Origin: Candidatus Enterovibrio altilux
GTDB lineage: Bacteria > Pseudomonadota > Gammaproteobacteria > Enterobacterales > Vibrionaceae
Assembly: GCF_002381345.1 (NCBI RefSeq)
Contig: NZ_CP020660.1
Span: 62,001 to 126,000, forward strand
Direction: 5' to 3'
Length of the DNA stretch: 64,000 nt
This document shows, piece after piece, positions 53,386-63,626 of the stretch; position 1 is the stretch's first letter; every line of letters starts with the position of its first letter. The notes beneath the pieces are model-generated. The model saw only the letters and a list, made by a program, of their open reading frames with translations. It ran no database searches and was not told the DNA's origin. The position numbers and the translations under genes were made by a program.

Positions 53386-54147
53386 GTGCTTATGAATATC
53401 TCCTTAATTGCTGTCTTGTGCGTCCTTTTGTTTGGGCTAATTGTCGGTTACAATATTATGGCTCAGTATAGACAGCGTCTGGAGTCATCAAAGCGTCAGG
53501 AAATGGCTAAATATATTGCGGTTATTGATACCACTGAGGAGCTAATAGGTAATGCGCATAATTTACCATTTAGCGGTTCTTTGCTTGTTTGTCTTAATAA
53601 CAAAATTCTTGATGCATTAAAAACAATGCATGATATTGACAGATCAGATCGTTCACTTGAACAACGTATAGTGGATGTTCAAGGTCAGATTAAGCAGATT
53701 CAGCATGCTTACCAAAACCAAGATTCAACTTCATTTCGCGTATCCGATAGTGACCGTGAAGCGATTTCAATGTTAAAGCTAGTTAAACGTCTTCGTGCCG
53801 TAATTAAAGCAGAACACACCAAAGGTCGAATGCTAACACAATTATTTGTGGCTGAAAATTTGCGTCTTGAACAAATGCAAGTAAAAATAAACATAGAGAA
53901 TGTATTGAAGCGTGTTAATGATGCAAGGATAAAAGGCCAGCTGGGCACTGCTCAGCAGCTTATTAAAAAGGCTATTGAGGTAGTCAGCTCTAAAAATAAT
54001 GCATATTGTCAATCCGCAAAAGAGTCGCTCAACGAGATGCTTGATGAAGTTAACCAAGCACTGAACAAGGGTCACGAGTCAGCAAAATCAAGAGCAACTG
54101 ACAACAAAGAGCTCGACGAATTGTTTGCGCCAAAGAAAAAATGGTAA
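53386..54147 (+). CDS. Single-pass membrane protein with coiled coil
   Basis: About 253 residues. An N-terminal transmembrane helix (MNISLIAVLCVLLFGLIVGY) is followed by a long, charged, helix-rich cytoplasmic part with heptad-like stretches (SLEQRIVDVQGQIKQIQHAY; LRLEQMQVKINIENVLKRV) and a lysine/aspartate-rich end (LDELFAPKKKW). I recall similar Vibrio proteins annotated loosely as DNA-repair ATPase-like, but no ATPase motif is visible, so I give no function. Start: a GTG at 53386 lies 11 bases after AGGG; the ATG at 53392 is the alternative. It lies between IS relics, with a repeat copy 25 bp after the stop. Confidence 0.75.
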   Translation: MLMNISLIAVLCVLLFGLIVGYNIMAQYRQRLESSKRQEMAKYIAVIDTTEELIGNAHNLPFSGSLLVCLNNKILDALKTMHDIDRSDRSLEQRIVDVQGQIKQIQHAYQNQDSTSFRVSDSDREAISMLKLVKRLRAVIKAEHTKGRMLTQLFVAENLRLEQMQVKINIENVLKRVNDARIKGQLGTAQQLIKKAIEVVSSKNNAYCQSAKESLNEMLDEVNQALNKGHESAKSRATDNKELDELFAPKKKW

Positions 54148-54171
54148 TACCATGCACTTTCTTTAACAATT

Positions 54172-54211
54172 TACGTTCAATTAATTTGAAGATGATGGAT
54201 TTTGCATCTGG
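54172..54211. repeat. Short intergenic repeat copy
   Basis: TACGTTCAATTAATTTGAAG then ATGATGGATTTTGCATCTGG, 24 bp after the stop of the coiled-coil membrane gene. Same family as 30611-30648 (after ptsG). An IS relic starts about 15 bp later. Confidence 0.48.
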
Positions 54212-54225
54212 AACTTACTAGGTAT

Positions 54226-55493
54226 TTTCGTTCTAAACAGCTCAGTTCACTTAAATATTCAGATCTATGGATAAAGTTCGCTACATAACAACCAACGGGA
54301 ATCAGTGTAATCACGCTTTAAATCATTATGGTTCATTAATATTTTGAATTTTTGCAAAAGCCATTCAGTGATCGAATTAAACTGAGTAGAGCAATCATGA
54401 GAAGCCGCGTTTATTTAGAGACTTGATCATTGCAATAATTTTCATAGTTAAACGCGTATTTTCAATGTTATTGAGAGGTTTACAAGTATTCATTAATTAT
54501 ATTTTCAAATTTGCTCAACTATCGTTGTCATCCCTTCACTATTCATGCATTAGCAAGCGAGCCAAAACGGCTAATGTCAGGTTCAAAATGAAGACTAAAG
54601 GAATCATCCCGCACTGAGCCATTAGTTCTACGGGGATCAAAGTCTACGGTCAAGTGCTATCGAACTTGTTCAAACAGACCGGCCAAAAAATCAATGAAGT
54701 ACTAGCCGATAGTGCTTACGTTCCTGTTCGTATTAAACGAGCGATTCCACTTATCTTACAAAGAAAAGGAGTAACTTTTGAAAACGAGGTTATCCGCGTA
54801 ATTTATCGGTTAGTTACCATAAATATTTCCTATCAGTGACCGCCATGGTAAAAGTATTGCATGAGCTGACTGGGTTAGGTATGTCTAAAATAAAAGTAAT
54901 TGTTTAATCGTAAATCATGTTGGGATTTGCTACTTGCATTCGAATTAGGAAAGAAAGCCACGTTAAATATAAGTTATGCCATACTTGATGTTTACCGTCA
55001 GTCTCATGCTTTTTTACTTTCCATTTCATCTTTGCCGCAAATTTTTAGCCACGTGGAATCAATAGCTAAGCGCTAGATAGTTCCTTTATTTTTTGTTTTG
55101 AACGTGACGTTAACCGTTTGGGTGTGCTTGCTAATGCATGGATAGTGAGGGCATAACAACGGTAGTTGAGTTAATTTGAAAACAGAAGTAATTAATCCTT
55201 GTAGACCTCTCAATCGCATTGAAAACATGCGTTTAATCAGAAGAGCTGTCGTAATAGCTAATTTACTAGATAAATGAGGTCTCCTATGATTACCCTGCGT
55301 AGTTTTATTACATAGCCGAATGGCTTTTTCATCAATTCAGAAGATTAGCTAGCCACATTAATTCAAGCTTCATTATGCTTCTGCCAGTTCGTTTGTTTAT
55401 AGCGAAGCTTGCTCATAGACCTGAATGTTTCAGTTAACCTAGCTGTTTAAAGCGTAAATTGATAATTTAGTTCCCTGATTTAGGAAAAAAGCC
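54226..55493. mobile_element. Two IS5-family relics back to back
   Basis: 54226-54959 is a plus copy lacking its first 40 bp or so (starts TTTTCGTTCTAAACAGC) and with two internal losses, near 54653 and 54846 (GTCTACGGTCAAGTGC; CGCCATGGTAAAAG); its end is AATTAGGAAAGAAAGCC. Five bases later, 54964-55493 is the second half of a minus copy (TAAATATAAGTTATGCC ... TTTAGGAAAAAAGCC). Together they form a tail-to-tail pair, as if from a larger array. gdhB begins about 150 bp downstream. Confidence 0.83.
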
Positions 55494-55646
55494 GATCTAT
55501 AGTAGCGTCTTGGATGTTTAAGAAATCAAAATTTTTTAATGCTTTCCGACATATAATATGATTTTAAATCATTCAGAAATCAAATGCCTGCAATCACTAC
55601 TAGTATATACTCATAGAGATTACATAATCAATAAATGGAATAAATT

Positions 55647-58600
55647 ATGACCACTTATGATCCTATTGTGCCGGTGTTGCTTGAAAAAGTTTATCATCTA
55701 ATTGACGAAAAACTGGACAAAAAACAACAACCACTTGTAGAGACTTTGGCTAAAAGAATCCTGGGATCCATATCTGATCATGATTTACAAGAAAGGAATG
55801 AATCTGATCTATACGGTGCTGTTATCAGTCTTTGGCACCATTTAAATACTTTTGATCAATCTAAAATATTTGCGAAAGTGTTTAATCCCACGCTCAGCTG
55901 TGATGGTTGGCAATCTACCCATACTATTGTTGAAATTCTTACACCAGATGCGTCATTCTTGGTTGACTCAGTACGTATGGCACTAAATCGTTTTGAGGTT
56001 ACTACCCACTTAATGGTCCATGATCCACAGAGTGTTGTAAAAAACACGAAGGGCAACGTTACTCAAATTGGTAATGAAAAGGGCGAACGCCAAACTGTGT
56101 TCCATATTGAAATTGATAAGATAACAAGTAAAAAAGAAATGGCAGCACTCGAAAAAGACCTAATTGAAACGCTCACGGATGTGGCACTTGTTGTGAACGA
56201 TTGGCAACCCATGCATGATAAAATGGAAGAGCTTATTGTAGATCTAAAAAAGAGACAGCCACCTGTTGATAAAGAGCGTCAAGAACAGGCGATTGAATTC
56301 CTAAAATGGGTTAGTGCACATAATTTCACCTTTATGAGTTATAAATACTATGACTTGTTGGCGATCGAAGGTGACCACATATTAAAATCGTCTGATCAAG
56401 CTGGACTAGGGTTAGCTAAAAAATTTCACTTGCTGAGACTCGGTATTAAGTTATCTGAAATCCCAGAGTCTGCGAGAGCAACAGCGCTTCGTAAAGAATT
56501 GTTGATTATTAATAAAGGTAACAGTAAATCGCGTGTTCATCGCCCTAGATATGTCGATTATATCGGTATTAAGTGTTTCGATAGCAAGGGGAATGTAGTT
56601 GGCGAACATAGATTTCATGGTCTTTATACCTCGTCTACGTATAACCAGCCAACGAATAGCATTCCAGTATTGCGAAATAAAGTTCAGCGGGTACTAGAGA
56701 TGAGTGGCTATTACCGAGGTTCACATTCTTGGAAAGCACTGTCGAATATCATCAAAAATTTTCCGCGGGATGAGTTGTTTCAAGCAACCGAAGCTGAAAT
56801 GCTCGCTATCGGAATGGGTATTGTGCAAGTACAAGACAGGGATATGCTACGAATTTTTATTCGTCGTGACCAATTAGGGCGTTTTTTTTCCTGTATGGTG
56901 TATGTTGCACGTGAGCGTTACAATACAGAGCTTCGACGTGCTACACAGCGTATTTTGAAGCAATACTTTGGCTCAAAAGAAGACGTAGAATTTACAACAT
57001 TTTTTTCTGAAAGTCTGCTGGCAAGAACTCATTACATTGTACGTGTTGATAACAATAACTTCGATATTGATGTGAAAAAAATTGAAGATAATCTGAGAGA
57101 AGCAGCAGCAACATGGCATGATCGTCTAGAAGAGACCATTCTTGCTAACTTTGGAGAAAACAATGGTTCACTTGTTGCTAAACGTTTTTTTCGAGCATTC
57201 CCTCGCTCTTATCAAGAAGTAATGTTACCGAGTTCTGCGGTTGCTGATATTGAATGTCTTAATAGTTTGAGTGACAGCAAGCAACTCGACATGTTGTTTT
57301 ATCGTCCACAAGAAGAACCTTCTACTTCGCGAGCTGTGCGACTTAAATTATTCCAAAGGGGGGAGGCTATACACCTGTCCGATGTGATGCCTATGCTCGA
57401 AAATTTAGGTTTACGCGTGATTGGTGAGGCACCGTATAAAGTGGAGACTACAACGGGAAATATTTTTTGGATTTTGGATTTTTCAATGTTGCATAGCGCA
57501 AATAATGGTTTGGATCTTTCGGAAGTACGCGATAAGTTTCAAAATGCGTTTGCTGCAATTTGCGAAGGGCGCTTAGAAAGCGATGGTTTTAATCGATTAG
57601 TTTTGAATGCTGGTTTATCTGGTCGTGAAGTTACGATTCTTCGAAGTTACTCACGTTACATGCGCCAAGTGGCTTTCCCATTTAGCCAATCGTATATTGA
57701 AGAAACGCTATCTTCACACGCTGATTTGGCACAGTTATTAGTAAAGTTATTTAACAAGCGCTTTGATCCACAGTCATACTGTGAGAAAGCACAAGACAAG
57801 ATCATCAAGTTAATTGAAAAAAAATTGGACCAAGTTGAAAGCTTGGACGACGATCGTATTATTCGTCGCTACATGGAAATAATTCTTGCAACACTGCGCA
57901 CCAATTATTATCAACAAGACAAAAAAACTGGTGAGTTAAAGGACTATTTATCATTTAAAGTGGAACCATCGAAGATTCCAGAAATTCCAAAACCTGTTCC
58001 TGCCTTTGAAATCTTTGTTTACTCGCCAGATATTGAAGGTGTGCACCTTCGTGGCGGAAAAGTTGCTCGTGGTGGTCTTCGTTGGTCTGATCGTCAGGAA
58101 GATTTTCGAACAGAAGTGTTAGGTTTAATGAAAGCGCAGCAAGTTAAGAACACAGTCATCGTACCCGTAGGAGCAAAAGGAGGATTCGTTTGTAAGAAGC
58201 AACATTCTCTAATCGGTCGTGACGAAATTTTCGCTGAAGGGCAGCGTTGCTACCGTACCTTTATTCGTGGTTTGTTGGACATATCAGACAATATTATTGA
58301 AGGCACTTTAACATCACCTATATATACAGTTTGTCATGATGAGGATGATGCCTATTTAGTTGTTGCTGCGGATAAAGGTACGACAACTTTTTCTGATTTA
58401 GCAAACTCCGTATCTGAAGAATACAACTTCTGGTTGGGAGATGCTTTTGCATCTGGTGGTTCCAATGGCTATGACCATAAAACCATGGGAATTACTGCAA
58501 AAGGTGCATGGGAATCAGTGAAACGTCATTTCCGCGAAATAGATATTGATTGTCAAAAAGCTGATTTTACCTGTGTTGCGATTGGTGATATGGCTGGTGA

Positions 58601-60464
58601 TGTATTTGGAAACGGAATGCTGCTTTCAAAGCACATTCGTCTTCAGGCAGCTTTCAACCATATGCATATATTTATTGATCCAACCCCAAATTCAGCAAAA
58701 TCATGGGTTGAGCGTGATCGACTTTTCAAACTCCCGCGTTCAAGCTGGGAAGATTACAACAAGAAACTTATTTCAAAAGGGGGAAATATATTTTCTCGTC
58801 AGTCCAAAGCGATAAAATTGTCTCCTGAAATTCAAAAAATGCTGGGTGTGCATAAGAACACCATGACGCCCAACGAACTGATAAAGCAAATTCTAAAAGC
58901 CAATGTTGATCTTTTGTGGAATGGTGGTATTGGTACTTATGTTAAAGCTGAATCCGAAACACATACTGATGTAGGAGATCGAGCGAACGATGCTGTACGC
59001 CTTAATGGTAACGAGTTAGGCGCTAAGATTGTAGGTGAAGGAGGTAATCTGGGGATGACTCAGTTAGCGCGATTTGAGTACGCCATGAATGGCGGACGTG
59101 TAAATACAGACTTTATCGATAATGTTGCGGGTGTAAATTGCTCAGATAATGAAGTCAACATCAAGATCTTGCTTAATGGATTGGTTGCAGCAGGAGATTT
59201 GACGTACAAGCAACGTAACGAATTGCTTGTACGAATGGAAGATGAAGTTTCTGATATCGTGCTTGCTAATGCATACTGTCAGAGTGAATCTATCTCTGTA
59301 ATGGAAACTCAGCAGGTGGCATTATTGAAAGAGCAGATCCATTTTATTCATTATCTTGAAAAAAACTGGAATCTGGATCGCGGGCTTGAATACTTACCAG
59401 ATGATGAAGCGCTAACAGAACGTCATCTTCATGGTAAGGGATTAACTCGGCCAGAAATAGCAGTGCTAGTTGCTTATGGTAAAATGATATTGAAAAAGCA
59501 GTTCGTCATAGACGAAATCACTCAAGATCCTTATTTCGGCGCTTTATTGCAAGTTTATTTTCCTAGTGAGTTACAATGTCACTATCGAGATGCAATGGAG
59601 TACCATCCACTACGAACTGAAATCATTGCGACGAGTTTGGCAAATCAAATGTCTAACTGCATGGGGTTTAATTTTGTATCTAGGATGCAAGATGAAACTG
59701 GTGCAAGTGTTGGAGAAATTGCGTTAGCATATGCCGTAGCGCATAATATATTTAATTTTAATGTACTATTTGAAGATATTCGTACATTAGACAATCAAAT
59801 TATCACTGATGTGCAATATACTATTTTGTTCAGATGTCGTCGTATGTTGCGTCGTGCTACGCGGTGGATATTGCGGAATCGCGCGCGAGGCCAAGGGATT
59901 CAAGAGCAATTGGCGTTCTATAAACCTGCAATCAAGAATTTATCAGATCACCTTGAAAAATATTTAGTTTCATCAGAAGTTAAAGAGCACGAACAACAAG
60001 CAGCCGGTTATATGCAAAGTGGTGTGCCAAAAAAAATTGCAAATAAAGTCTCATGTCTAACTAGTTTGTTTGCTGGTTTGGATTTGGCACAAGTCTCTGA
60101 TCAAGTGAATCAGCCATTTGATGTGGTGGCGCGTTTGTACTTTGTTCTGGGCGACACTATGTCTTTGCATTGGTTTTTGAAACAAATAACTAATCAACCA
60201 GTGGAAAATCATTGGCAAGCATTAGCTCGAGCTTCATTTAGAGAAGATTTAGGTTGGCAACAACGTTTACTGACAGCACGAATTTTAGCTGATATGAATA
60301 AAGGCGAATCTGCTGAAATCGGTTTGGAAACTTGGATGATAAAACACGCCGTAAGTTTAGGTCGTTGGGAAAGTATTGTTGCCGAATTTAAAGTCGGTTC
60401 AGCGCATGAATTTGCTAAATTTTCTGTTGCATTGCGGGAACTTACGCTTTTAAATTTGAATTAA
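55647..60464 (+). CDS. gdhB: NAD-specific glutamate dehydrogenase, large type
   Basis: Catabolic enzyme converting glutamate to 2-oxoglutarate and ammonium with NAD+, feeding the TCA cycle. A 1605-residue GDH-180-class protein (usual about 1600): a long N-terminal ACT-like regulatory region (1 to about 700, with TPDASFLVDSVRMALNRF and GYYRGSHSWKAL), the catalytic domain from about 795 (RGGKVARGGLRWSDRQEDFR, KNTVIVPVGAKGGF), the NAD-binding region near 975 (CVAIGDMAGDVFGNGML) and a helical C-terminal domain (KGLTRPEIAVLVAYGKMILK). The ATG at 55647 follows GGAATAAATT. pyrD follows 45 bp downstream, matching the Vibrio gene order. Intact despite being the largest gene in the window. Confidence 0.94.
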   Translation: MTTYDPIVPVLLEKVYHLIDEKLDKKQQPLVETLAKRILGSISDHDLQERNESDLYGAVISLWHHLNTFDQSKIFAKVFNPTLSCDGWQSTHTIVEILTPDASFLVDSVRMALNRFEVTTHLMVHDPQSVVKNTKGNVTQIGNEKGERQTVFHIEIDKITSKKEMAALEKDLIETLTDVALVVNDWQPMHDKMEELIVDLKKRQPPVDKERQEQAIEFLKWVSAHNFTFMSYKYYDLLAIEGDHILKSSDQAGLGLAKKFHLLRLGIKLSEIPESARATALRKELLIINKGNSKSRVHRPRYVDYIGIKCFDSKGNVVGEHRFHGLYTSSTYNQPTNSIPVLRNKVQRVLEMSGYYRGSHSWKALSNIIKNFPRDELFQATEAEMLAIGMGIVQVQDRDMLRIFIRRDQLGRFFSCMVYVARERYNTELRRATQRILKQYFGSKEDVEFTTFFSESLLARTHYIVRVDNNNFDIDVKKIEDNLREAAATWHDRLEETILANFGENNGSLVAKRFFRAFPRSYQEVMLPSSAVADIECLNSLSDSKQLDMLFYRPQEEPSTSRAVRLKLFQRGEAIHLSDVMPMLENLGLRVIGEAPYKVETTTGNIFWILDFSMLHSANNGLDLSEVRDKFQNAFAAICEGRLESDGFNRLVLNAGLSGREVTILRSYSRYMRQVAFPFSQSYIEETLSSHADLAQLLVKLFNKRFDPQSYCEKAQDKIIKLIEKKLDQVESLDDDRIIRRYMEIILATLRTNYYQQDKKTGELKDYLSFKVEPSKIPEIPKPVPAFEIFVYSPDIEGVHLRGGKVARGGLRWSDRQEDFRTEVLGLMKAQQVKNTVIVPVGAKGGFVCKKQHSLIGRDEIFAEGQRCYRTFIRGLLDISDNIIEGTLTSPIYTVCHDEDDAYLVVAADKGTTTFSDLANSVSEEYNFWLGDAFASGGSNGYDHKTMGITAKGAWESVKRHFREIDIDCQKADFTCVAIGDMAGDVFGNGMLLSKHIRLQAAFNHMHIFIDPTPNSAKSWVERDRLFKLPRSSWEDYNKKLISKGGNIFSRQSKAIKLSPEIQKMLGVHKNTMTPNELIKQILKANVDLLWNGGIGTYVKAESETHTDVGDRANDAVRLNGNELGAKIVGEGGNLGMTQLARFEYAMNGGRVNTDFIDNVAGVNCSDNEVNIKILLNGLVAAGDLTYKQRNELLVRMEDEVSDIVLANAYCQSESISVMETQQVALLKEQIHFIHYLEKNWNLDRGLEYLPDDEALTERHLHGKGLTRPEIAVLVAYGKMILKKQFVIDEITQDPYFGALLQVYFPSELQCHYRDAMEYHPLRTEIIATSLANQMSNCMGFNFVSRMQDETGASVGEIALAYAVAHNIFNFNVLFEDIRTLDNQIITDVQYTILFRCRRMLRRATRWILRNRARGQGIQEQLAFYKPAIKNLSDHLEKYLVSSEVKEHEQQAAGYMQSGVPKKIANKVSCLTSLFAGLDLAQVSDQVNQPFDVVARLYFVLGDTMSLHWFLKQITNQPVENHWQALARASFREDLGWQQRLLTARILADMNKGESAEIGLETWMIKHAVSLGRWESIVAEFKVGSAHEFAKFSVALRELTLLNLN

Positions 60465-60509
60465 AAATTGAATGTGTAAATAATACAGTTTCCGTGTTTC
60501 GGAGGTTAT

Positions 60510-61520
60510 ATGATGTATCGCTTTGCCAGAGCGGCCATTTTTAAGCTTGACCCAGAGCATGCTCATGATCTGATCATTAAAAATCTTTCTCGTTTCACTG
60601 ACACTCTGTTAGATGTTTTTTATCGTCAAGACCTTCCGCTGCGTCCTGTTCAAGTCATGGGATTGCATTTTAAAAATCCAGTAGGCCTTGCGGCAGGCTT
60701 AGACAAAAACGGGGAGTGCATTGACGCATTTCGCGTAATGGGGTTTGGTTTTGTAGAAGTAGGAACGGTTACACCACGTCCTCAATCAGGCAATGATAAA
60801 CCACGTCTTTTCCGTGTACTTCCAGCTGAAGGTATTATCAATCGCATGGGGTTCAATAATGCAGGTGTTGATGCACTGGTTGCAAATGTAAAGAAGACAA
60901 AATACGAAGGTATTGTCGGGATCAATATCGGTAAAAATAAAGATACATTACTAGCAAATGGTAAAAATGACTATTTAATTTGCATGGAGAAAGTCTATAA
61001 TACTGCAGATTATATTGCGATTAATATATCTTCGCCAAATACGTCAGGTCTTCGTGCAATGCAATATGGTGAAGCACTGGATGATTTATTGCATTCACTG
61101 AAAGTGCGGCAAAATGAATTGGCTCAAGATAGTGGTAAATATGTACCGCTTGCATTAAAGATCGCGCCAGATATGATAGAAGACGAATTGATTCAGGTTG
61201 CTGATGCTTTGATTCGTCATAACATTGATGGTGTTATTGCTACTAACACAACCTTGGATAGGTCATTGGTAAAAGGTATGCCGTACGCTCAAGAGCAGGG
61301 TGGTTTAAGTGGGCGTCCTGTTCAAAACCGAAGCACTGAAGTGATTCGTCGTTTGTATCAAGAATTGAATGGTAAGTTGCCAATAATAGGAGTGGGTGGC
61401 ATTGATTCAGTTATAGCTGCAAAAGAAAAAATAATGGCTGGTGCTGTGCTTATTCAAGTTTGCTCTGGTTTTATCTACCATGGTCCAAAACTGGTTAAGA
61501 GTATTGTTAACAATATTTAA
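60510..61520 (+). CDS. pyrD: Dihydroorotate dehydrogenase (quinone), class 2
   Basis: Membrane-associated FMN enzyme oxidising dihydroorotate to orotate with quinone, in pyrimidine synthesis. The 336 residues include the N-terminal membrane-contacting helix ([20 protein letters not shown]), [16 protein letters not shown], the catalytic-serine segment [12 protein letters not shown], the FMN segment [10 protein letters not shown], and [28 protein letters not shown]. Length equals that of E. coli PyrD (336). A strong GGAGG lies just upstream of the first of two tandem ATGs (60510 and 60513). Probably cotranscribed with gdhB. Confidence 0.96.
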   Translation: MMYRFARAAIFKLDPEHAHDLIIKNLSRFTDTLLDVFYRQDLPLRPVQVMGLHFKNPVGLAAGLDKNGECIDAFRVMGFGFVEVGTVTPRPQSGNDKPRLFRVLPAEGIINRMGFNNAGVDALVANVKKTKYEGIVGINIGKNKDTLLANGKNDYLICMEKVYNTADYIAINISSPNTSGLRAMQYGEALDDLLHSLKVRQNELAQDSGKYVPLALKIAPDMIEDELIQVADALIRHNIDGVIATNTTLDRSLVKGMPYAQEQGGLSGRPVQNRSTEVIRRLYQELNGKLPIIGVGGIDSVIAAKEKIMAGAVLIQVCSGFIYHGPKLVKSIVNNI

Positions 61521-61654
61521 CCCAAAAGTTAAGTAATTAGCAAGAAGGAAAATTAGGGTTACCATTTTTTGTTTCAATTTAATTAAATTTCGGAAAAAAC
61601 ACATATTCAATCAGACATGTGTGTTAAGTAGTCTTTTGATACCTCCGCAAAAGT

Positions 61655-62624
61655 ATTAATGCTTGAACACAAGACAATGTTACGAAACAGCTCGTTCAAT
61701 ACGTATTGTTTCGTAACATTGTCTTGTGTCGGAAACATTATCGGCTGATATTCCATTGATTTTTTTAACGGTACTGGTTGAGCAAGTTAGGCCTTACTTC
61801 ACCGTTAGTCACACTTGACGCACTTAACTGAGCAGCAATGATTTCATGCGTCTTTACATCTACCGCTCAATGTAACTTGTACCATACTCGACGTTTTCCA
61901 TCAGTGCCATGCTTTTTTACTTGCCGTCTAGCTGCACCGTAGACTTTGATCCCTGTAGAATCAATGGCTAAGTGTTGAATAAGTTTGAAAATCTTCGGCT
62001 TACACACGACATTAACGGTTTTGGCTCATTTGCTAATGCATGAATAATGAGGGTATGATAACTGTAGTTGAGCAGGTGTGAAAATAAAATTAATGAATGC
62101 TTACAGATCTCTCAATGTCATTTCAAATATACATTTAACCATGAAAGACGCTATCATGGCTAAATCTCTAAATAAACGAGGTCTCCCATGATTATCTTGC
62201 TCCGTTTGATGCCATAGCTGCATAGCTTTTCCATTAATCCAAAATGTTAGTTAGCCATAATTGATTAAAGATTGATTATGCAGCTTCCAGTTAGTTATTT
62301 TGTAGTGAAGATTCTTCATAGACCTGAATATTTAAGTGAGCCTAACCGTTTAGAGTATTGATTAAAAATTTAGTTTTCTTATTTAAAAAATAAAGCCGGT
62401 TACCATAAATCTTTCCTAGCAGAGACAGCAATGGTTCGAGTCAAAAATTACTGGGAGGGATGTTTTGCCGAAGGAATCACATAACCAGGCTAGTGAAACC
62501 GATGCCATGATAAAAGCGTCAAATAAGCTGACATGGTTAGTAAGTGTGCTGAAAATACAAGCAAAAGTTTAATAGTGGATCATATTGAAATTTGTTATCT
62601 GCACTCTAATTAAAAAACAAAGCT
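61655..62624 (-). mobile_element. Truncated composite IS5-family relic with perfect hairpin at its broken end
   Basis: Minus copy missing its first third (61690-62397; GTTTCGTAACATTGTC ... AAAAAATAAAGCC) followed by the canonical 225-bp plus arm (62398-62624; GGTTACCATAAATC ... TTAAAAAACAAAGC). At the broken left edge about 40 bp of plus-oriented element precede it, so that 61667-61688 and 61708-61729 are perfect 22-bp inverted repeats (each containing GACAATGTTACG or its complement). It ends 46 bp before the ABC ATPase gene. Confidence 0.83.
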
Positions 62625-62670
62625 GTGAAAGTGCTCACTGAGGTGATGTCATAGACATATTTAAAAATTT

Positions 62671-63585
62671 ATGAAAGCAATCGCAATAGATAATTTGGTT
62701 AAAGTATATGACACAAGTATAAAAGCGCTGAAAGAAGTATCTTTGACTGTAAAGCAAGGTGATTTCTACGCATTGCTAGGTCCTAATGGGGCGGGTAAAT
62801 CTACCCTCATAGGTATCATTAGCTCTTTGGTGAACAAAACATCGGGAAATGTAAAAATTTTTGGATACGATATTGACATTGATCTTGTTGAAGCAAAGAA
62901 GCAACTAGGTTTAGTGCCGCAAGAATTTAACTTCAATCAATATGAAAAAGTGCAACAAATTTTATTGAATCAAGCCGGATATTATGGTGTAGATCGTGAC
63001 ACCGCAAGAGTGCGAGCAAAAAAATATCTTTCTTTGCTCGATTTATGGGAGAAACGAAATGAGCCATCGAAAACGCTGTCTGGTGGCATGAAACGTCGTC
63101 TCATGTTAGCAAGAGCATTGATGCATGAGCCAAAGTTACTGATTCTTGATGAACCTACAGCAGGTGTTGATATTGAATTACGCCGTTCAATGTGGACTTT
63201 TTTAAAAGATATGAATGAAAGCGGCATCACTATTATTTTAACAACGCATTATCTTGAAGAGGCGGAAACACTATGCCGAAACATTGGGATTATTAATCGA
63301 GGAGAATTAATTGAAGACACATCTATAACGTTGCTTTTAAAAAAGATAAATATTGAAACGTTCTTGTTAGACGTGGCTCCTCACAGCCAAGTTGTAACGC
63401 TGAATAATGTGAAATGGCAGCAAATTAGTGACAATACTTTAGAAGTGGAAATTCATAAATCCATTGGCCTTAACACAGTTTTTTCGCAATTGACGGAACA
63501 AAAAATTCAAGTTCTTTCGATGCGTAATAAAACAAATAGGCTTGAAGAGTTATTTATAGCTTTGGTACGAAATAGTGTGCTGTGA
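62671..63585 (+). CDS. yadG: ABC transporter ATP-binding protein, YadG-like
   Basis: Nucleotide-binding subunit of an ABC-2 type exporter. Walker A GPNGAGKST at 37-45, Q-loop LGLVPQEFNFN, signature LSGGMKRRL, Walker B LLILDEPTAGVD and switch histidine in LTTHYLEEAE are all intact; 304 residues versus 308 for E. coli YadG. It would energise the YadH permease, but the sequence after the stop offers only a ten-codon beginning (ATG at 63598) before an IS relic at 63627, so the partner is missing at this spot. The upstream IS arm is 46 bp away, and the ribosome site is weak. Paralogous ABC-2 ATPases are possible. Confidence 0.88.
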   Translation: MKAIAIDNLVKVYDTSIKALKEVSLTVKQGDFYALLGPNGAGKSTLIGIISSLVNKTSGNVKIFGYDIDIDLVEAKKQLGLVPQEFNFNQYEKVQQILLNQAGYYGVDRDTARVRAKKYLSLLDLWEKRNEPSKTLSGGMKRRLMLARALMHEPKLLILDEPTAGVDIELRRSMWTFLKDMNESGITIILTTHYLEEAETLCRNIGIINRGELIEDTSITLLLKKINIETFLLDVAPHSQVVTLNNVKWQQISDNTLEVEIHKSIGLNTVFSQLTEQKIQVLSMRNKTNRLEELFIALVRNSVL

Positions 63586-63626
63586 AGACACAAGTATGAA
63601 TGAAAAAAAATTAAAAGTTAAATATA

